The notes beneath the pieces were generated by a model. The model made no database searches. It was given only the letters and a program-made list of their open reading frames with translations, and was not told the origin of the DNA. Made by a program: the position numbers and the translations under genes. DNA of 64,000 bases from Timema cristinae (lineage: Eukaryota; Arthropoda; Insecta; Phasmatodea; Timematidae): assembly GCA_039000515.1 (NCBI GenBank), contig JBCFYV010000276.1:1-64000 (forward strand). The letters are read 5' to 3'. Position 1 is the stretch's first letter; every line of letters begins with the position of its first letter. Shown piece by piece: positions 42,425 through 53,682 of the stretch.

Positions 42425-42920
42425 TACAGTTAAATTTCCATCACCCGTGGTACTGGGAGTATGGTTGGAACGCAAAAAAGGTCGGATTATCAGAAGAAAA
42501 CTAAATATTTACAGTACTGTATTACATACATAAATAAGATAGTCTAAAAATAAAACCTGTACAGAAACACATTTTTTAGTAAGAAATTCGGTAATGTTCT
42601 TTTGTTTGGTAGACGACAGTCTAGACTTAGCTGGAGTGATTCCTCCTTGTCCAGTCTCTATAGTACTTTTAATTTTTCATTTAAAGGAACAGTAATGTGT
42701 TTACGTTTTACTCCTGACGTACTGTATGTAATGCAAAAACTATGTACACAATCCACACACGAGTAATTACCACGCACTAGACGCTAGATGCTGGATCACT
42801 GAAGTAGCAAAACAACTGACTAGTTAACAATGGCCGACCAGTCTTCAACAAGTCGGTGCAAGAGCTGCGGTCGGACCAACCGGAGCGTCGGACTAGAGAG
42901 GTTCTACTGTACGATGTTTG
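42425..42920. mobile_element. Pogo/Tigger-like MITE (tentative)
   Basis: The left end ATACAGTTAAATTTCCATCA leads to AAAAAAGGTCGGATTATCAG. The right end ...GTCGGACTAGAGAGGTTCTACTGTAC reads inversely GTACAGTAGAACCTCTCTAG. Both have the ACAGTnnAAnnTC end and the 'GTCGG' / 'GGATTAT' interior typical of pogo-like MITEs. The arms are diverged; TA target duplication is plausible but unproven. Confidence 0.4.
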
Positions 42921-43320
42921 GAAGGCAGTTGCCATTTATTTCATTGTATTCTTGTTTGAGGCCGTTAGTTGTTCAAAATCTCCTACTTGTGTTATGTAGT
43001 GACATAATACATAGATTGTTGTGAGTAATTATTAATGAATGTGTGCAAGTAACTGATAGCACAGGACTAGTCCACACTTGTTTGTGTCAAGACAACTATA
43101 CATAACACAATGCTGAGTCATGCTGGTTGAAAAATAATTTATTCAAATCTAATCAAGCCCACAATTTTAATATTTGAGTTTCTATGAAATTTTTGTTAAA
43201 ATGTAGGGGGCCTGGTATTTAAATGGTTGTGGTACCTCTAAATATCACCTAACACAGCCAAAAATTTACCTTAGATATTTTAAGGATATAAATAAAATAA
43301 TGAAGGTGTAAGACCAGTCA
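42921..43320. other. Unassigned sequence
   Basis: No feature recognised on either strand. Confidence 0.5.
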
Positions 43321-43384
43321 TTTAATGGATATATTACATGTTAGTGAAGTGATTATCTTCTCAACATTCTCTTCTTTTTTTCAG

Positions 43385-44455
43385 CGTCTCATCTCGGAAT
43401 CCCTTGCATTGATAGCTCTAGTGATTCACATAAATGCCTATGTAAGAAGTATTTTAAAGTATGGGGTGTTATGGCTGACAGAAAAGAGTCAGTTCAAAAA
43501 AGGTTTCTGAAATCCTTAACCTTTAAAAAGGGTGTACCGTTGCATAGATATGAAAATAAACTAAGTCACTTCAAAATGGCTTCTTTGTACCACAGAAGAA
43601 TATTTCAAGATGTTGTGTTCACACACAAAGTTAACAATAATGTAATAGACAGTATAGATGTTATAGGGAAGCTTAATTATCTTGTTCCTGCTCATAGCAT
43701 GCTTAAAACATGTCTTTGCTATGTAAGTAACTCCACCATTCCACCACAACAAAAGCTTGTAGAAATTTCAACATATCAGTCTCCTCTCATCAAATTAATC
43801 AAATTGATCTGTCTGTAACGACCTTAGCAAAATTAAAATTAATAATGGGCATTGAATGATTCCTTTTTCGAGTCTAAGAGTGTATAGCTGATTATTAAAG
43901 TTTATCAACTTGTTTTCACTGTCAATAACAACCTTTTAATCTGATATTAGTCACTGAATGATTGTACTTCTGTGTGTTATTGTGTAGCTTACTATTTTAC
44001 AGGGTATCTCTGTCAGTGTCAACCATAAAGATTGATAATAATAGTCACAGTTTAGTTGTATTTTTGTGGGTATTATTTTGTATCACTATAGGCTACTTCT
44101 TGTGTCTATCTTCGTGATTATTGCAAGCCTGTGGTCTTTATATAATTTTAAATAATTTTACAGATACTCTTTAAGAAAAGCTGGCTTTTCCATGTTGTCT
44201 AACAACATTACTGTACATGGCTACAAGGTTGCTTACTTAATTACAGTTTGCCATTATTTCATTTACTTTACAATACTGTTTTGCTCATTGCTGTACTTGG
44301 TTATGTATTTTTCTTGGCTTTTCCCCACGGTCTATTTAATGTTTCTCATATAAAGTCATCTTTAATTATTAATTCAATTGTACTGTCAGTTGTGGTGACC
44401 TATTTAGGTGTTGTTTTAATTGTTAACCCTGTTGGTCTCCCATAAAATAAATAAA
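43385..44455 (+). mobile_element. CR1/Jockey-like LINE 3' portion
   Basis: The plus strand reads HINAYVRSILKYGVLWLTEK, then in a second frame RKESVQKRFLKSLTFKKGVP and YHRRIFQDVVFTHKVNNNVI. These match the C-terminal region of LINE reverse transcriptases (R-S-I-L-E-Y-G-x-x-V-W ... x-x-V-Q-K-R-F-L-R). A 3' UTR follows, ending CCCATAAAATAAATAAATG, as in LINEs with an (AATAAA)-type tail. The 5' part is truncated and one frameshift separates the two blocks near 43,470. No intact protein. Confidence 0.72.
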
Positions 44456-45486
44456 TGTCACAACGATGTTCTGAACATTAGTTTTGATATTATGTAAAAA
44501 TCTAATGAGAGATAGGCCTAATTAAATGTATATTACCAAGGTACTGCAAGACCAGCTGACCTAGGTATATGTTGCCATTACATTAAAATGTTACTACTAT
44601 CATAGTTTTCCTAAGTTGACAAAAAAATAATGGTGTAGCATTGCCTGGATTTTTATAACAAATTTATTTTCCACAAAGGGGCTAGACACACTCTAAAGGC
44701 CTAAATACTGGATTATGCTGATGAAACAAATATCAGGCAAGTTATGTTGTGTTTTTTGGACTGTTGCCTCCTCTATTTCTCTAATACTCACAGTCATGCA
44801 AAAGAAATGTAGTGACGTCTGACGTGTAACAAATCAGTTAGGCTTAACCTAGCAGAGAGAAAAAAAATAATTAAAAAAAAAGTTTTCTTGATCATTGGGG
44901 GGCTTATGAAGGCCTAAAACTACCAACCAATAAACACATTTTTAAGCATGGAGCCTATGGATTTATTAAACATTAATCTAATCATTTCAGATTTTTAACT
45001 TATTTTAAATTGAAAATTAGTAACTGGTCTTATCTCATAATCAATTTGTTAAATGGATTAATGCAATTTGATATTCATATGGATTAAATAAAGTTACTTT
45101 TTAATCAAGTTTGTTGCTAGGGAGGGCTAATTTAATAGTATTTCCCCACGTCCTGGTTCGGAGGCCTGATCCCCTGGCTCCAGCTGGATGAATGGCTGTT
45201 TCAAGAGAAATTGTGAATGTTTATTTGTATAACAAAAAAAAAAAAGGCAGAAATTAAAAATATTTTTGTTTTATTTAAACCGGAAGCACTGCTTACTTTT
45301 CTACTCAGCTGGTATAGGCTTACAGCTTATTTAAGTTTGTAATAACAACTTGTGTTCATAGTAAGCTTAGGTTGTGATGTGATAATGGGATGGCCAGACA
45401 CATACGAATAAACATAGTATGGGAATCCTTCCCCAGGAAAAAAAACCAGAGTTGTATATACAATCAACAACAGTTCTTGTTTTTAG
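44456..45486. other. Unassigned sequence
   Basis: AT-rich, no gene or known repeat recognised. Confidence 0.5.
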
Positions 45487-45489
45487 AGC

Positions 45490-45712
45490 TATTCAAATAG
45501 CTTCACGTTGAGCCAGACTGCCGAGGACGGGGAGATTGAGGTTCGAATCTCGGTCGGATGAAATGGAGGTTTTTTTCCTAAATGGTTTTCCACCTTCCCT
45601 CCACGCAACTGCAGGTTCACTTTTTCTCAATTCAACCTTCCCAATCCCTAAACTATTAGCGAAATTAGTATTTAAGCGAACGGGTAGTAAGACGCAATGC
45701 TAAAATAAAAAC
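45490..45712 (+). mobile_element. tRNA-derived SINE
   Basis: Head with GACTGCCGAGGACGGGGAGAT and box B GGTTCGAATCTCGGTC (about 45541-45556). Body TTTTCCTAAATGGTTTTCC. The 3' end AACGGGTAGTAAGACGCAATGCTAAAATA is shared with the SINE at 22.0-22.3 kb. The head resembles the copy at 57.5 kb. Confidence 0.7.
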
Positions 45713-46378
45713 CCCAAAAAAATGACACTCCTTTGCTGCTGTCTTACCATAACCTATAGAGCTAATTATGTGATTACCAGGCGCAATGTATTAAGCGCTT
45801 TTAGTTAGCCACATATTTTGTACATACTTTAAAAGTAACACTCCACCAAGACATGTTCCAAGAGAACTCATCAATAAAATGGGTTTTGAAAATTTCCATT
45901 TCATTTTGTATTTAAAAAAAAGGAAAATCAGCCAGAGCCAGAAGCGCTCTACAGCTACACAACAACAATAAACTAAACGAAATTAGCCAACATGAGAAAT
46001 GAAAAAGATTCTAGACGGGGATCTAAAAATATCAAATCATTAAAGAGTGAGATTAGGCACATACTATTTCAAAACCAGATTATAGAGAATATTGATGGAA
46101 ATAATTAATTATACTAAATAACTTAGGGGTAAAAATATTTCATAGGATATTAAATTAATTTGAAACAATTTAAACTTACAAATTAATATATAGTTGAAAT
46201 TAAATAAATATGTGTGATTTATTAGACAACATAAGTGAGAGCCCTGGTTTTTCTGGAATTATATAGTAAATAACGTTTAAGTATGATTTGGTATCAGTCA
46301 TCTAGATTTCTATGAGTACGTATGAAAATAGGCATTCGTAGAATTATGTTAGTTGCTGGTTATTAGGGTGGGCATATC

Positions 46379-46410
<32 letters not shown>

Positions 46411-46790
46411 TCCGTTATACCACGGAAAACTTGCCTCTAATACAGTTTAGTATAATAAAAAAAGAAAATAATGGATAGATATCTTCAATTCGCGGATCAC
46501 CCCCAAAATTTATAAAAACTGATAAATTTCAACCTTTTTGCGTAATAGAGAAAAAAATATTCTATGTAAGTTTAACTTATATTATAGCTTTAGATAAGTA
46601 ATGAATATCACAGCGAAGATAAGTAAATAAAAAATCATGAATATTTAAATCATTTATTGGACGTGCATTTATTTTTAAAAAATACAATTTTTACATTAAA
46701 ACAACAAATTTTTAATTTTTCCTTTTAATTGCGTATAATAATAGTAATAACAATTGTCAATAATAATAATAATATTATGACCATTGTCTT
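45713..46790. other. Unassigned sequence with (TA)n(GA)n microsatellite
   Basis: Microsatellite TATATATATATATATATA followed by GAGAGAGAGAGAGA at about 46377-46410. Nothing else recognised. Confidence 0.6.
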
Positions 46791-46794
46791 TTAC

Positions 46795-47660
46795 CGGTAC
46801 TCCATCTTTTCAATACTTTCTAATTTAAATTTTGATTTGTTGGAAACCTTAGGTATTATGGATCTTGACAGGGAAGTTGTTCTAAATAATCCATCCCTGG
46901 ATTTAGCTTCGTAGACTTTCTTTAACGATTCTGTCACCAGCTTGACACACCGCTCAACTGCTCGAGTGTGACACGGAGGCAAGTTGTAGTGATGGGTCGC
47001 TCGTGAGCGAGTCATTCAAATTGAACGACTCTTGAACGAGAGCTGTGAAGAATGACTCTCGCTTCGCGAGCGAGTCATTCACGCCGCCATTACTCACGAC
47101 TTTTTCGCTCTCGTTCATCCGCTCGGGAAAGAGTCAGGAGTATTTGTCATTCGCGACTCTTCCGTCGTTCTTCGTTAGCTACTAAGAAAAAAATCAATTA
47201 TAAATGCTTTCTATCGTCACTAGATAGCAATACTGCCTACAATATTAAACTATTTTTCTTAAAATCAATAGACATAATTCTGTGAATTAGACACTAAAGG
47301 TTATATGCTAAGGTTAATTATTATAAGTAATTTGAGTAAGTAATAAAATTAAAGACTCAAACACAATAGGATTCGGATAAATTACACATAAAACTTAATT
47401 CGTTCAGTAAGTTGAAAGGAAAGGGACAGATTTGCACGCTCGGAACGGAAATTGTGAGAACTAGTTAGCACTCGCTCACCAGTTAATGATGGGTAGGGGT
47501 GAAGGGATTGGGAGGGAGCCAGCCATTCGGTGAACGATATGACTCTTATGAACGACTCTTTTGAGTGAGCGAGCTTATGTGAGCTAGCTTGCGTCAACAG
47601 CTGGTTCGACCCATCTAGCAAGTTGGGATCCAGTCAGATGCTGTGCCTAGTTGTATAATT
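46795..47660 (-). pseudogene. C-terminal fragment of a repeat-associated protein, split by a hAT MITE
   Basis: The minus strand reads LPPCHTRAVERCVKLVTESL, then YEAKSRDGLFRTTSLSRSI and IPKVSNKSK. This resembles the C-terminal block H-T-[RQ]-A-V-E-R-x-V-K-L-V-T-E-[AS] ... R-D-G-x-I-R of a widespread arthropod repeat protein with no agreed name. The frame continues past the inserted element: the sequence beyond 47625 reads ...LDPNLPPCH when one copy of the 8-bp target duplication is skipped. The hAT MITE therefore landed inside this older gene relic. Too little remains to assign a function. Confidence 0.55.
46987..47617. mobile_element. hAT-type MITE with 8-bp target duplication
   Basis: 631-bp element flanked by GCAAGTTG at 46979-46986 and 47618-47625. 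Termini are TAGTGATGGGTCG and CGACCCATCTA (reverse complement TAGATGGGTCG). Subterminal regions carry many GAGCGAGTCATTC, GAACGACTC and GAGTCATTC motifs in both orientations, as in hAT elements, where the transposase binds subterminal repeats. No coding capacity. An 8-bp duplication is diagnostic of the hAT superfamily. Confidence 0.9.
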
Positions 47661-48440
47661 GAGTAGCCCATATGCAAAACCCGTTAAATCCATAATTTGT
47701 CGAAATCGATATATTGGTATCCATGGATACGTTGGTTTTCCTTCTTTTAATTTAACATGGTTTTATTTTCCAAACCCAGCTATAAATGCTTTTAAAATGA
47801 GATATGCCGATACTTTTCCGAAAATGGGCATACTTTTTTTAAATTTTGAAAAATTGAATTTTAGTGCTGATAGTTTTTCATCTAATTGCAATATTTTTTT
47901 CAAAATTGATGGTATAATAAGACTTTAATTAATATACTGAATTAATTAAACTATCATTATAATAATTTTAAAAATTAAAAGACTAATGCCTAATAAAATA
48001 TTTATTATAATATAGATAATTATTAACCTGTTAAATCGTTGTAGCTTACAGATTCAAAACCTGTTAAAATCATCTTCATGTTTACATTAAGCAAAAGCCG
48101 TTATAATTGATTAAAACCCCATGACCACTTTGAATAAACAAATGCAAAACCAGCTAATTTTTGTTCAGTTGAAAGATATCTGATGGACCTATTTTTATTT
48201 TATTTTATTAAAAATTAATGTAATAGTGGTTAATATTAAAGTTTAATGTTGGCTGCATTGAGTTTTTTAGAATTAACTTGGAAATCAGCAGCTGTTGCTA
48301 TAAAAGCATTAAGGAACCATTACTTTTGCCTAACCTAGGCTTGCAGTAGCTTTCAAACTACAAAGTGTTCGTTTTAATTGTGGTTTGCTATAGTATTTTA
48401 AATAATGGTATTGCCTAAAATACCCGACCAGGAGGCTTAT
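47661..48440. other. Sequence with dispersed 20-mer motif
   Basis: Contains ATGCAAAACCCGTTAAATCC (47672), AACCTGTTAAATC (about 48024), ATTCAAAACCTGTTAAAATC (about 48052), GCAAAAGCCGTTATAATTGA (about 48091) and ATGCAAAACCAGCTAATTTT (about 48142). Two more copies are at 49511 and 49540, on the far side of the DUF7869-like pseudogene. No coding signal in this segment. Confidence 0.65.
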
Positions 48441-48444
48441 TACC

Positions 48445-49283
48445 GACGTCAATTATACTTGTATAACTTTATCATTTGTGAGGGTATTTCAACAATTAAT
48501 CAAAACAAATAAAACACTTTTTGCTATGTATGGTCAGAAAATGAGTTTTCTAAGGGATTTGTGCAAACTGTATCCGCATTACATCACAGGTTGTCTGGTT
48601 TAGATCTTAATGGAATCACCAGAGTTTTCTGAATAAAAATAATACTGTTATATACATACTTTCACACTAGTTGCTACTAGAGGCTCCCCCACAATTAAAG
48701 GAAGTTGTGATATGCTTCCCGATCTTGGGCCATTCTTTTATCCCGCCCGATCGGGTATTTGTCAATTTAAAACGGAATTTCAAGGCCAAAAGTGTAATGG
48801 TCAATCCGGAGGAATACCTGCACGTTTTTAACAAGTTCTCAACTGTATTTCACCTAGGTACAGATTGTAAAGTGAGCGATTGGAAACTTGCTTTAGATTA
48901 AATATTGAAAAAGCCAGCTCAGCCAAAAAGATTGTTTTCAAACGAATTAAAACTGGAAAACTATCCTGGTTCAGGGTGAACCATTTTATAACTTTGAAGT
49001 TGGTGAGGCTAAAACGCTGTACAAACAAGGAAATTTTTTTCGAAACACTCAGCTTACTGAGGTACAGAAAGGAGTGACTTTAAAGCCTGCTAAAATCACA
49101 GACGTTAAACGTCTTCTTACTCTTCACTTTGGCGAGGAGTGGTATGTAAAACCAAGGCTTCAATCTTACAATAACATTTTTGCTGAGCAAATGAATCCAG
49201 TTCCTTTGATTCCAGGAAATTTGGAAGAAGAAGAGATGGATTTTGAATTGACAGAAGATGATGCTCTTGGGGAAATTCGTTAA
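48445..49283 (+). pseudogene. DUF7869-like repeat-associated protein, decayed
   Basis: The plus strand in several frames reads SENEFSKGFVQTVSALHHRL (about 48,530-48,590) and LKEVVICFPILGHSFIPPDR with VFVNLKRNFKAKSVMVNPEE (48,700-48,820). These are followed by YLHVFNKFSTVFHLGTDCK and later KRLLTLHFGEEWYVKPRLQS. The 'I-C-F-P-x-L-G-H-S-[FY]-x-P-x-D-R-x-F' block is the signature of a large insect family (DUF7869-type) thought to be linked to mobile elements. Frameshifts near 48,630, 48,900 and 49,075 and internal stops make it a pseudogene. The function of the family is not established. Confidence 0.6.
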
Positions 49284-49840
49284 TTTTGTGTGTGTTGGAA
49301 TTTTACGCATTTTTTTCCTTCCAAATGTGGACCTTATAACAATGGAAGCCAATATTCCTTCATAACATATAATTTTTCTATGTATTAATAAAGTATTTTG
49401 TTATAAGAAAAATTATTTTTTTAAATTTAAATTTGTATGTAAAGACCCTATTCCCATGGATATAACAAGTTTTGTACCTTGATTCTAAAAGCAAATGGCC
49501 AATCATACAGATGCAAAACATGTTATTTCCACTGTACAGATGCAAAACCTGTTAAATCCAAACTTTAAATTAAAATAATTACATTTCTATTGGAGTGATA
49601 TTATACATGTTTTGTTAGTTAAACAAAAAAGTTTTCTTAATTGTTGCTAAAAGTTTTTATAATGTGTTTTTTGCCTTCAAAATTCATCTTATTCCTAGTT
49701 CTCTTATATGCTTTCTTTCTTCTACAATCATAATCAAAAGCAAATTTTCAGGGGAGCAAAGAAAAATGCGTTACGTTCAATAACTGAGTCTATAAGTTGA
49801 AGTAAATGTTTAGGTAGGTACCACAATGTTTTAATAGATT
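49284..49840. other. Downstream part of the DUF7869-like repeat
   Basis: AT-rich. Contains the 20-mer copies ATGCAAAACATGTTATTTCC (49511) and ATGCAAAACCTGTTAAATCC (49540). Nothing else recognised. Confidence 0.5.
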
Positions 49841-49844
49841 CAAA

Positions 49845-51240
49845 CACATGCTTAGGACCAGATGGGAGTATTGAGTGCTTCAAAGCACGGTTGTGTGCAA
49901 AAATATATTCACAAAAGGCAGGTATCGATCATACAAAAACATTTTAACTTGTAATCCGGTATTATTCAACCAAAATACTTCTTGCACTTGCAACGATTTA
50001 TGACATGGAAATGATAGTTTGACATTAAAACTGCGTTTCTATATGATGAACTGCTAGAAGAATTGTTTATGAAACAGCCAGAAGGTTTCAAGAAGAGTAA
50101 TCCAAACATGGTCTACAAGTTGAGGAAGAGTTTGTATGGACTAAGGCAGTCTTCACGTTGTTGGAGTAAGACATTCCTTAAATTTTTTAAATCCTTTGAA
50201 TTCAAGCCTTTGGAATCAGGTCAATGTGTTTTCAGAGCAACGATTGATAACGTTGAAGTTTGGCTTGCATTATATGTGGACGATGGAATTCTAATAAGTT
50301 CTTGCTCGGAAATTTTGGCACGTGTGATAATAGAGCTTAAGGCACAGTTCAAGATGAAAGGAGAAAACTGAAGTTATTTTGTTGGAATTGACATCAAAAG
50401 GGACAGAAAATATAAGAAAATGTTTTTAAGTGAAGAAGGATATCTTGAGAGAGTACTGAACAAGTTCTCTATGCAAGATTGCAAATCCCAATCAGTACCA
50501 GCTGATCCAAATTTGGTTTTACATAGTAATGATGGGATATCTAATAAGGTCCTCAATGTACCCTATCGAGATGCAGTTGGAAGCTTGATGTTTCTCGCTA
50601 TAGTGACACGTCCAGATATTGCATTTGCAATTAATCAAGCAAGTCGATTTTTGAATGAGCCACAAGACATCTATTGGACAGCAATTAAAAAGATAAAGCG
50701 ATATCAAGCTGGGACTAGGAGCTATGGTATTTGCTACCAAGGAAATCAACCTGAGTTAACTGTATATTCAGATGCTGACTATGCTGGGGATGAAACTACA
50801 AAGAAATCTATAACATGATATATCATTCTTTTAGCAGGAGCACGAGTCACCTGGTCATCTCATCGACAATGGTGTGGCAGAAGGTCAACAACAGAAGCTG
50901 AATATATAGCAGCATCTTTAGCGACTCAAGAAAGTATGTGGCTAAGAATGATGCTCGTGGAAATTGATTTGATTTCCAATGAGCCTACCACACTCTTCGT
51001 GGACATCCAAAAAGCAATTAGGTTGGCTAAGAACTGTGAGCATCACAAAATGACCAAACACATAGATGTTAAGTACTATTACATGTGCTAGTGTGTAGAA
51101 AACAATGTTATAGTCCGATATGTGCGTTCTGAGAACCAATTAGCAGATTTTTTAACTAAGGCTTTGCCACAAAAGAAATTTTGTATGAATCGTGATTCTG
51201 TGTCAATTAGGGATATCAATAAACAAATAGTGGGAGTGTT
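49845..51240 (+). pseudogene. Copia (Ty1) pol fragment: reverse transcriptase and RNase H
   Basis: Plus strand: GSIECFKARLCAK, DIKTAFLYDELLEELFMKQP, VYKLRKSLYGLRQSSRCW and YVDDGILISS (catalytic Y-V-D-D intact). Then FLSEEGYLERVLNKFSM, YRDAVGSLMFLAIVTRPDIA, YSDADYAGD (RNase H), TTEAEYIAAS, HIDVKYYYMC and ENQLADFLTKALPQKKF. This is the full Copia RT-RNase H order, with stops or frame changes near 49,950, 50,370, 50,818 and 51,090. Gag, protease and integrase are absent to the left, so the element is 5'-truncated. AGTGGGAG just before TGTTGAAT (51236) is the classical Copia polypurine tract/LTR junction. Confidence 0.92.
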
Positions 51241-51450
51241 GAATTTATGAATCGAGTGGTCCAGTTACTTTGTTCATCTTAAGAACTATCTAGTAGTACG
51301 TCATTTCCACCTTTTTTTTCATTCTTGTACATGGCGTCAGTGAGGTTACAACGTAGCCTACTTTATTCTGTATAATTTAATAATGTTATACTTTGCATAG
51401 TTAAATATTAACACATTTAAGTTAGTATGTATAGTTTATTATACAAAACT
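51236..51450 (+). repeat. Probable 3' LTR remnant of the Copia element
   Basis: Starts TGTTGAATTTATG right after the polypurine tract AGTGGGAG. The 3' end is not defined because no second LTR exists in the window. The SINE tail at 51.45 kb follows. Confidence 0.55.
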
Positions 51451-51451
51451 A

Positions 51452-51600
51452 ACAGCTCAAGTCTAAAAACTGAGATTAACGGCTAGAGGGCTCATTGTGC
51501 TAGCCATATGATACCCTCTATCTACAAACGTTGGCACTATCATCGCTAACAGTGGTGGCCTTTCGGCGTGTATAGCTCGCTTGCAGGTTCACAAAATGAT
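51452..51600 (+). mobile_element. SINE tail (same family as 63.68 kb)
   Basis: CAAGTCTAAAAACTGAGATTAACGGCTAGAGGGCTCATTGTGCTAG, then CATATGATACCCTCTATCTAC, GTTGGCACTATC and GTATAGCTCGCTTGCAGG. It aligns along about 140 bp with 63842-63980 (GTCTAGAAAACTGAGATAGAAGGCTGGAGGG; ACATGATACCCTCAACCAG; GTTGGCACTATC; GTATAGCCTGCTTGTAGG). The tRNA-like head is missing here. Confidence 0.7.
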
Positions 51601-52240
51601 TTTTTTTTTAAATAGTGTAATACTGCATTGTACCTCACATGGTAAATTATGTCATACACTTGCTGACCCAACAGATGTGCAACGCACATTATCACATACA
51701 CAACCCCTTTACACATCACTCACTCGCACAGCTTAGATTCACGTCCCCTAATGTCGCCATTTCACGCACTGCCCGTCATCTCTTTCCTTTGAACCAACTG
51801 GTCTCATCAACCTCATGAAATAATTTTTTAGTTAAGTTTCTGTTAACAGACTGTTACGGGAGGTAACCATTTCTTAATTAATTTGCATACTAAGAATGGA
51901 TCTGGGGGCCCAGTTTTATAAGGATATATTGTAATGTTGTCCTAAGTTTTGGGTAGTTGAGATTATCTACAATTATTTATGTGTAGGAGACAGTGTCGAG
52001 TTTTTTATAGACACATTTGTATTATAATCATATCTATTTTGTATCACATTAAAGTGATCATGTAAGATGTAGTACTAAAAAAAGTGGTCATTGTAAGCGT
52101 CTTACTGAGGGCTATAAATAGTTCAAATACAGAAATTGCTTATTATATATATAGTACTTGGTTTATTTTAAATATATCATAATATATACATTTGTATTTT
52201 AATTCTGATCTTTCTTGGGCATTGTCCACTTCATTATTCC
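51601..52240. other. Unassigned sequence
   Basis: No gene or known repeat recognised. Confidence 0.5.
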
Positions 52241-52244
52241 TTCT

Positions 52245-52583
52245 AAGGCCGTAGTCAAGGGGGGGGGGGGTGTTCGGGGTTCTAACCTCCCCGAAATTTA
52301 ATTAACAAAATATATATGGCTTTATTTATTGTTCAATTAATATCACAATTAAAGCATAAGTACAAATTAGGGGGCTGTGTTACCATAAAGCACTTAAGAG
52401 AGCTTCTAGAGGTGTTTAATATTTATAATTTTTTCAAGCCTCTAGCAGTTAGGGAGTTATGTTGCCGTAAAAAACACTTCAGATAGCTTCTAGAACTGTT
52501 TAACATTTAGAATGTTTTATATCCTACGGAAATTGGGGAATGTACCCCCCCCCCCCCCCGAATTTTTTTGCTGGCTACGGCAT
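52245..52583. mobile_element. MITE with poly-G/poly-C ends and internal tandem duplication
   Basis: The left end AAGGCCGTAGTCA-AGG is followed by G12 (52259-52270). The right end has C15 (52545-52559), then GAATTTTTTTGCTGGCTACGGCATT. The reverse complement of the right end (AATGCCGTAGCCAGC) matches the left end. Inside are two tandem copies of about 81 bp (about 52363 and 52444), both containing AGCTTCTAGA..TGTTTAA.ATTTA.AAT. No coding capacity. Superfamily not assigned. Confidence 0.65.
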
Positions 52584-52629
52584 TGATACCTTCCCAATAT
52601 GTATCTCGTTAACTTAAGAACAGAGGATA

Positions 52630-53600
52630 CACTTCTTAAGCTGGGTCCAGATATGTGTCAGATCATCGTACCGTATCATGATCGCGTATCGTGATCGGCA
52701 GTGTGAATGGGATGCCGTATCTTATAATCTTATCGTATCCGTGTAGTAAGTAGATACGGAGATACGATATGACAATGACCCACTTGAGGCGTGTAGTTGA
52801 AAAACTAGCCTTATTCAAAATTACTAAAAAATGAGTTGGCACTACTGTTTGCACCAGTTTAAATTTTTCTACAATTATAGAAAAAATATTTGACAAAACT
52901 CCAATATACGGCTCTTAATGACCTATTAAAATCTTGTTTTGTTGCAGAGCTCGCCTAATTTTTGAATGGTGTTGTTTCAAAATGCCGTCTTATCCAAGTA
53001 TAAAATGGTACTTCTAAAACCTGCTCAATCCCGCAAAGATATTCCTCTGAGTATTGTGTTATTTTACTAAATTTGTATTATCCATGACTATGAAAAGTAG
53101 GAGTGCTGATGAAGAAAGCGAAGATTGAAGATGTTGAAAAGCTCTTGGTGTAGCATGACAGAAACGATGGGCTTGAAGAGTATGATTTAGAAGGTGAAGA
53201 TGAAATGAGGATTAAGTTTCTATAAAAAGATTTAACATATTTCTCAGTTGTGTGGGTTGTATAGTATTAAAGACAAATACATATTTTAAAAAGTATTTCA
53301 CGAGATTTATTTTTTCAAAACTTGCCTTATCCAGGGATATTTTTCAAAATTCGCCCTATCCAAAACATTTATTCAAATATCTCCTGACTATGTTCGAAAA
53401 TATGGATTATATTAATGGAAATATATACATTATATTATATTGTTGCATTGCAATTTAAATAACTACCAAATTCCAAACGTAAAGACAAATAACAGTTTTT
53501 CCTAATTTACTCAAAATCACTTGGACTGGACAAGGCGAGTTTTGCAACTGCACGCCTCACTTCACTTGGAGTCGGTATTTCACCGAAACATCAAAGAAAT
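52630..53600. other. Sequence with a GATACG/CGTATC cluster, possibly Harbinger-type element
   Basis: 52,665-52,770 contains six CGTATC/GATACG hexamers, including CCGTATCATGATCGCGTATC. Such GATACG-rich ends preceded by a GGGTCCAGA..TGTGTCAG-type start are seen in PIF/Harbinger elements, which also encode MADF-type proteins; a MADF-like frame follows at 53.68 kb. The right-hand part (53,000-53,600) shows nothing else. Confidence 0.35.
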
Positions 53601-53682
53601 GATATGTATATAGTCAGTGTGGACGCTCCTGTCCCGACCTGTCCAACGTTCAGTTGTGTTGCTTGATGAACGTGCTATGGAG

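Noticed and set aside
44248..44445. Small hydrophobic membrane protein
   Set aside because: Lies in the 3' region of the CR1-like LINE and has no independent support.
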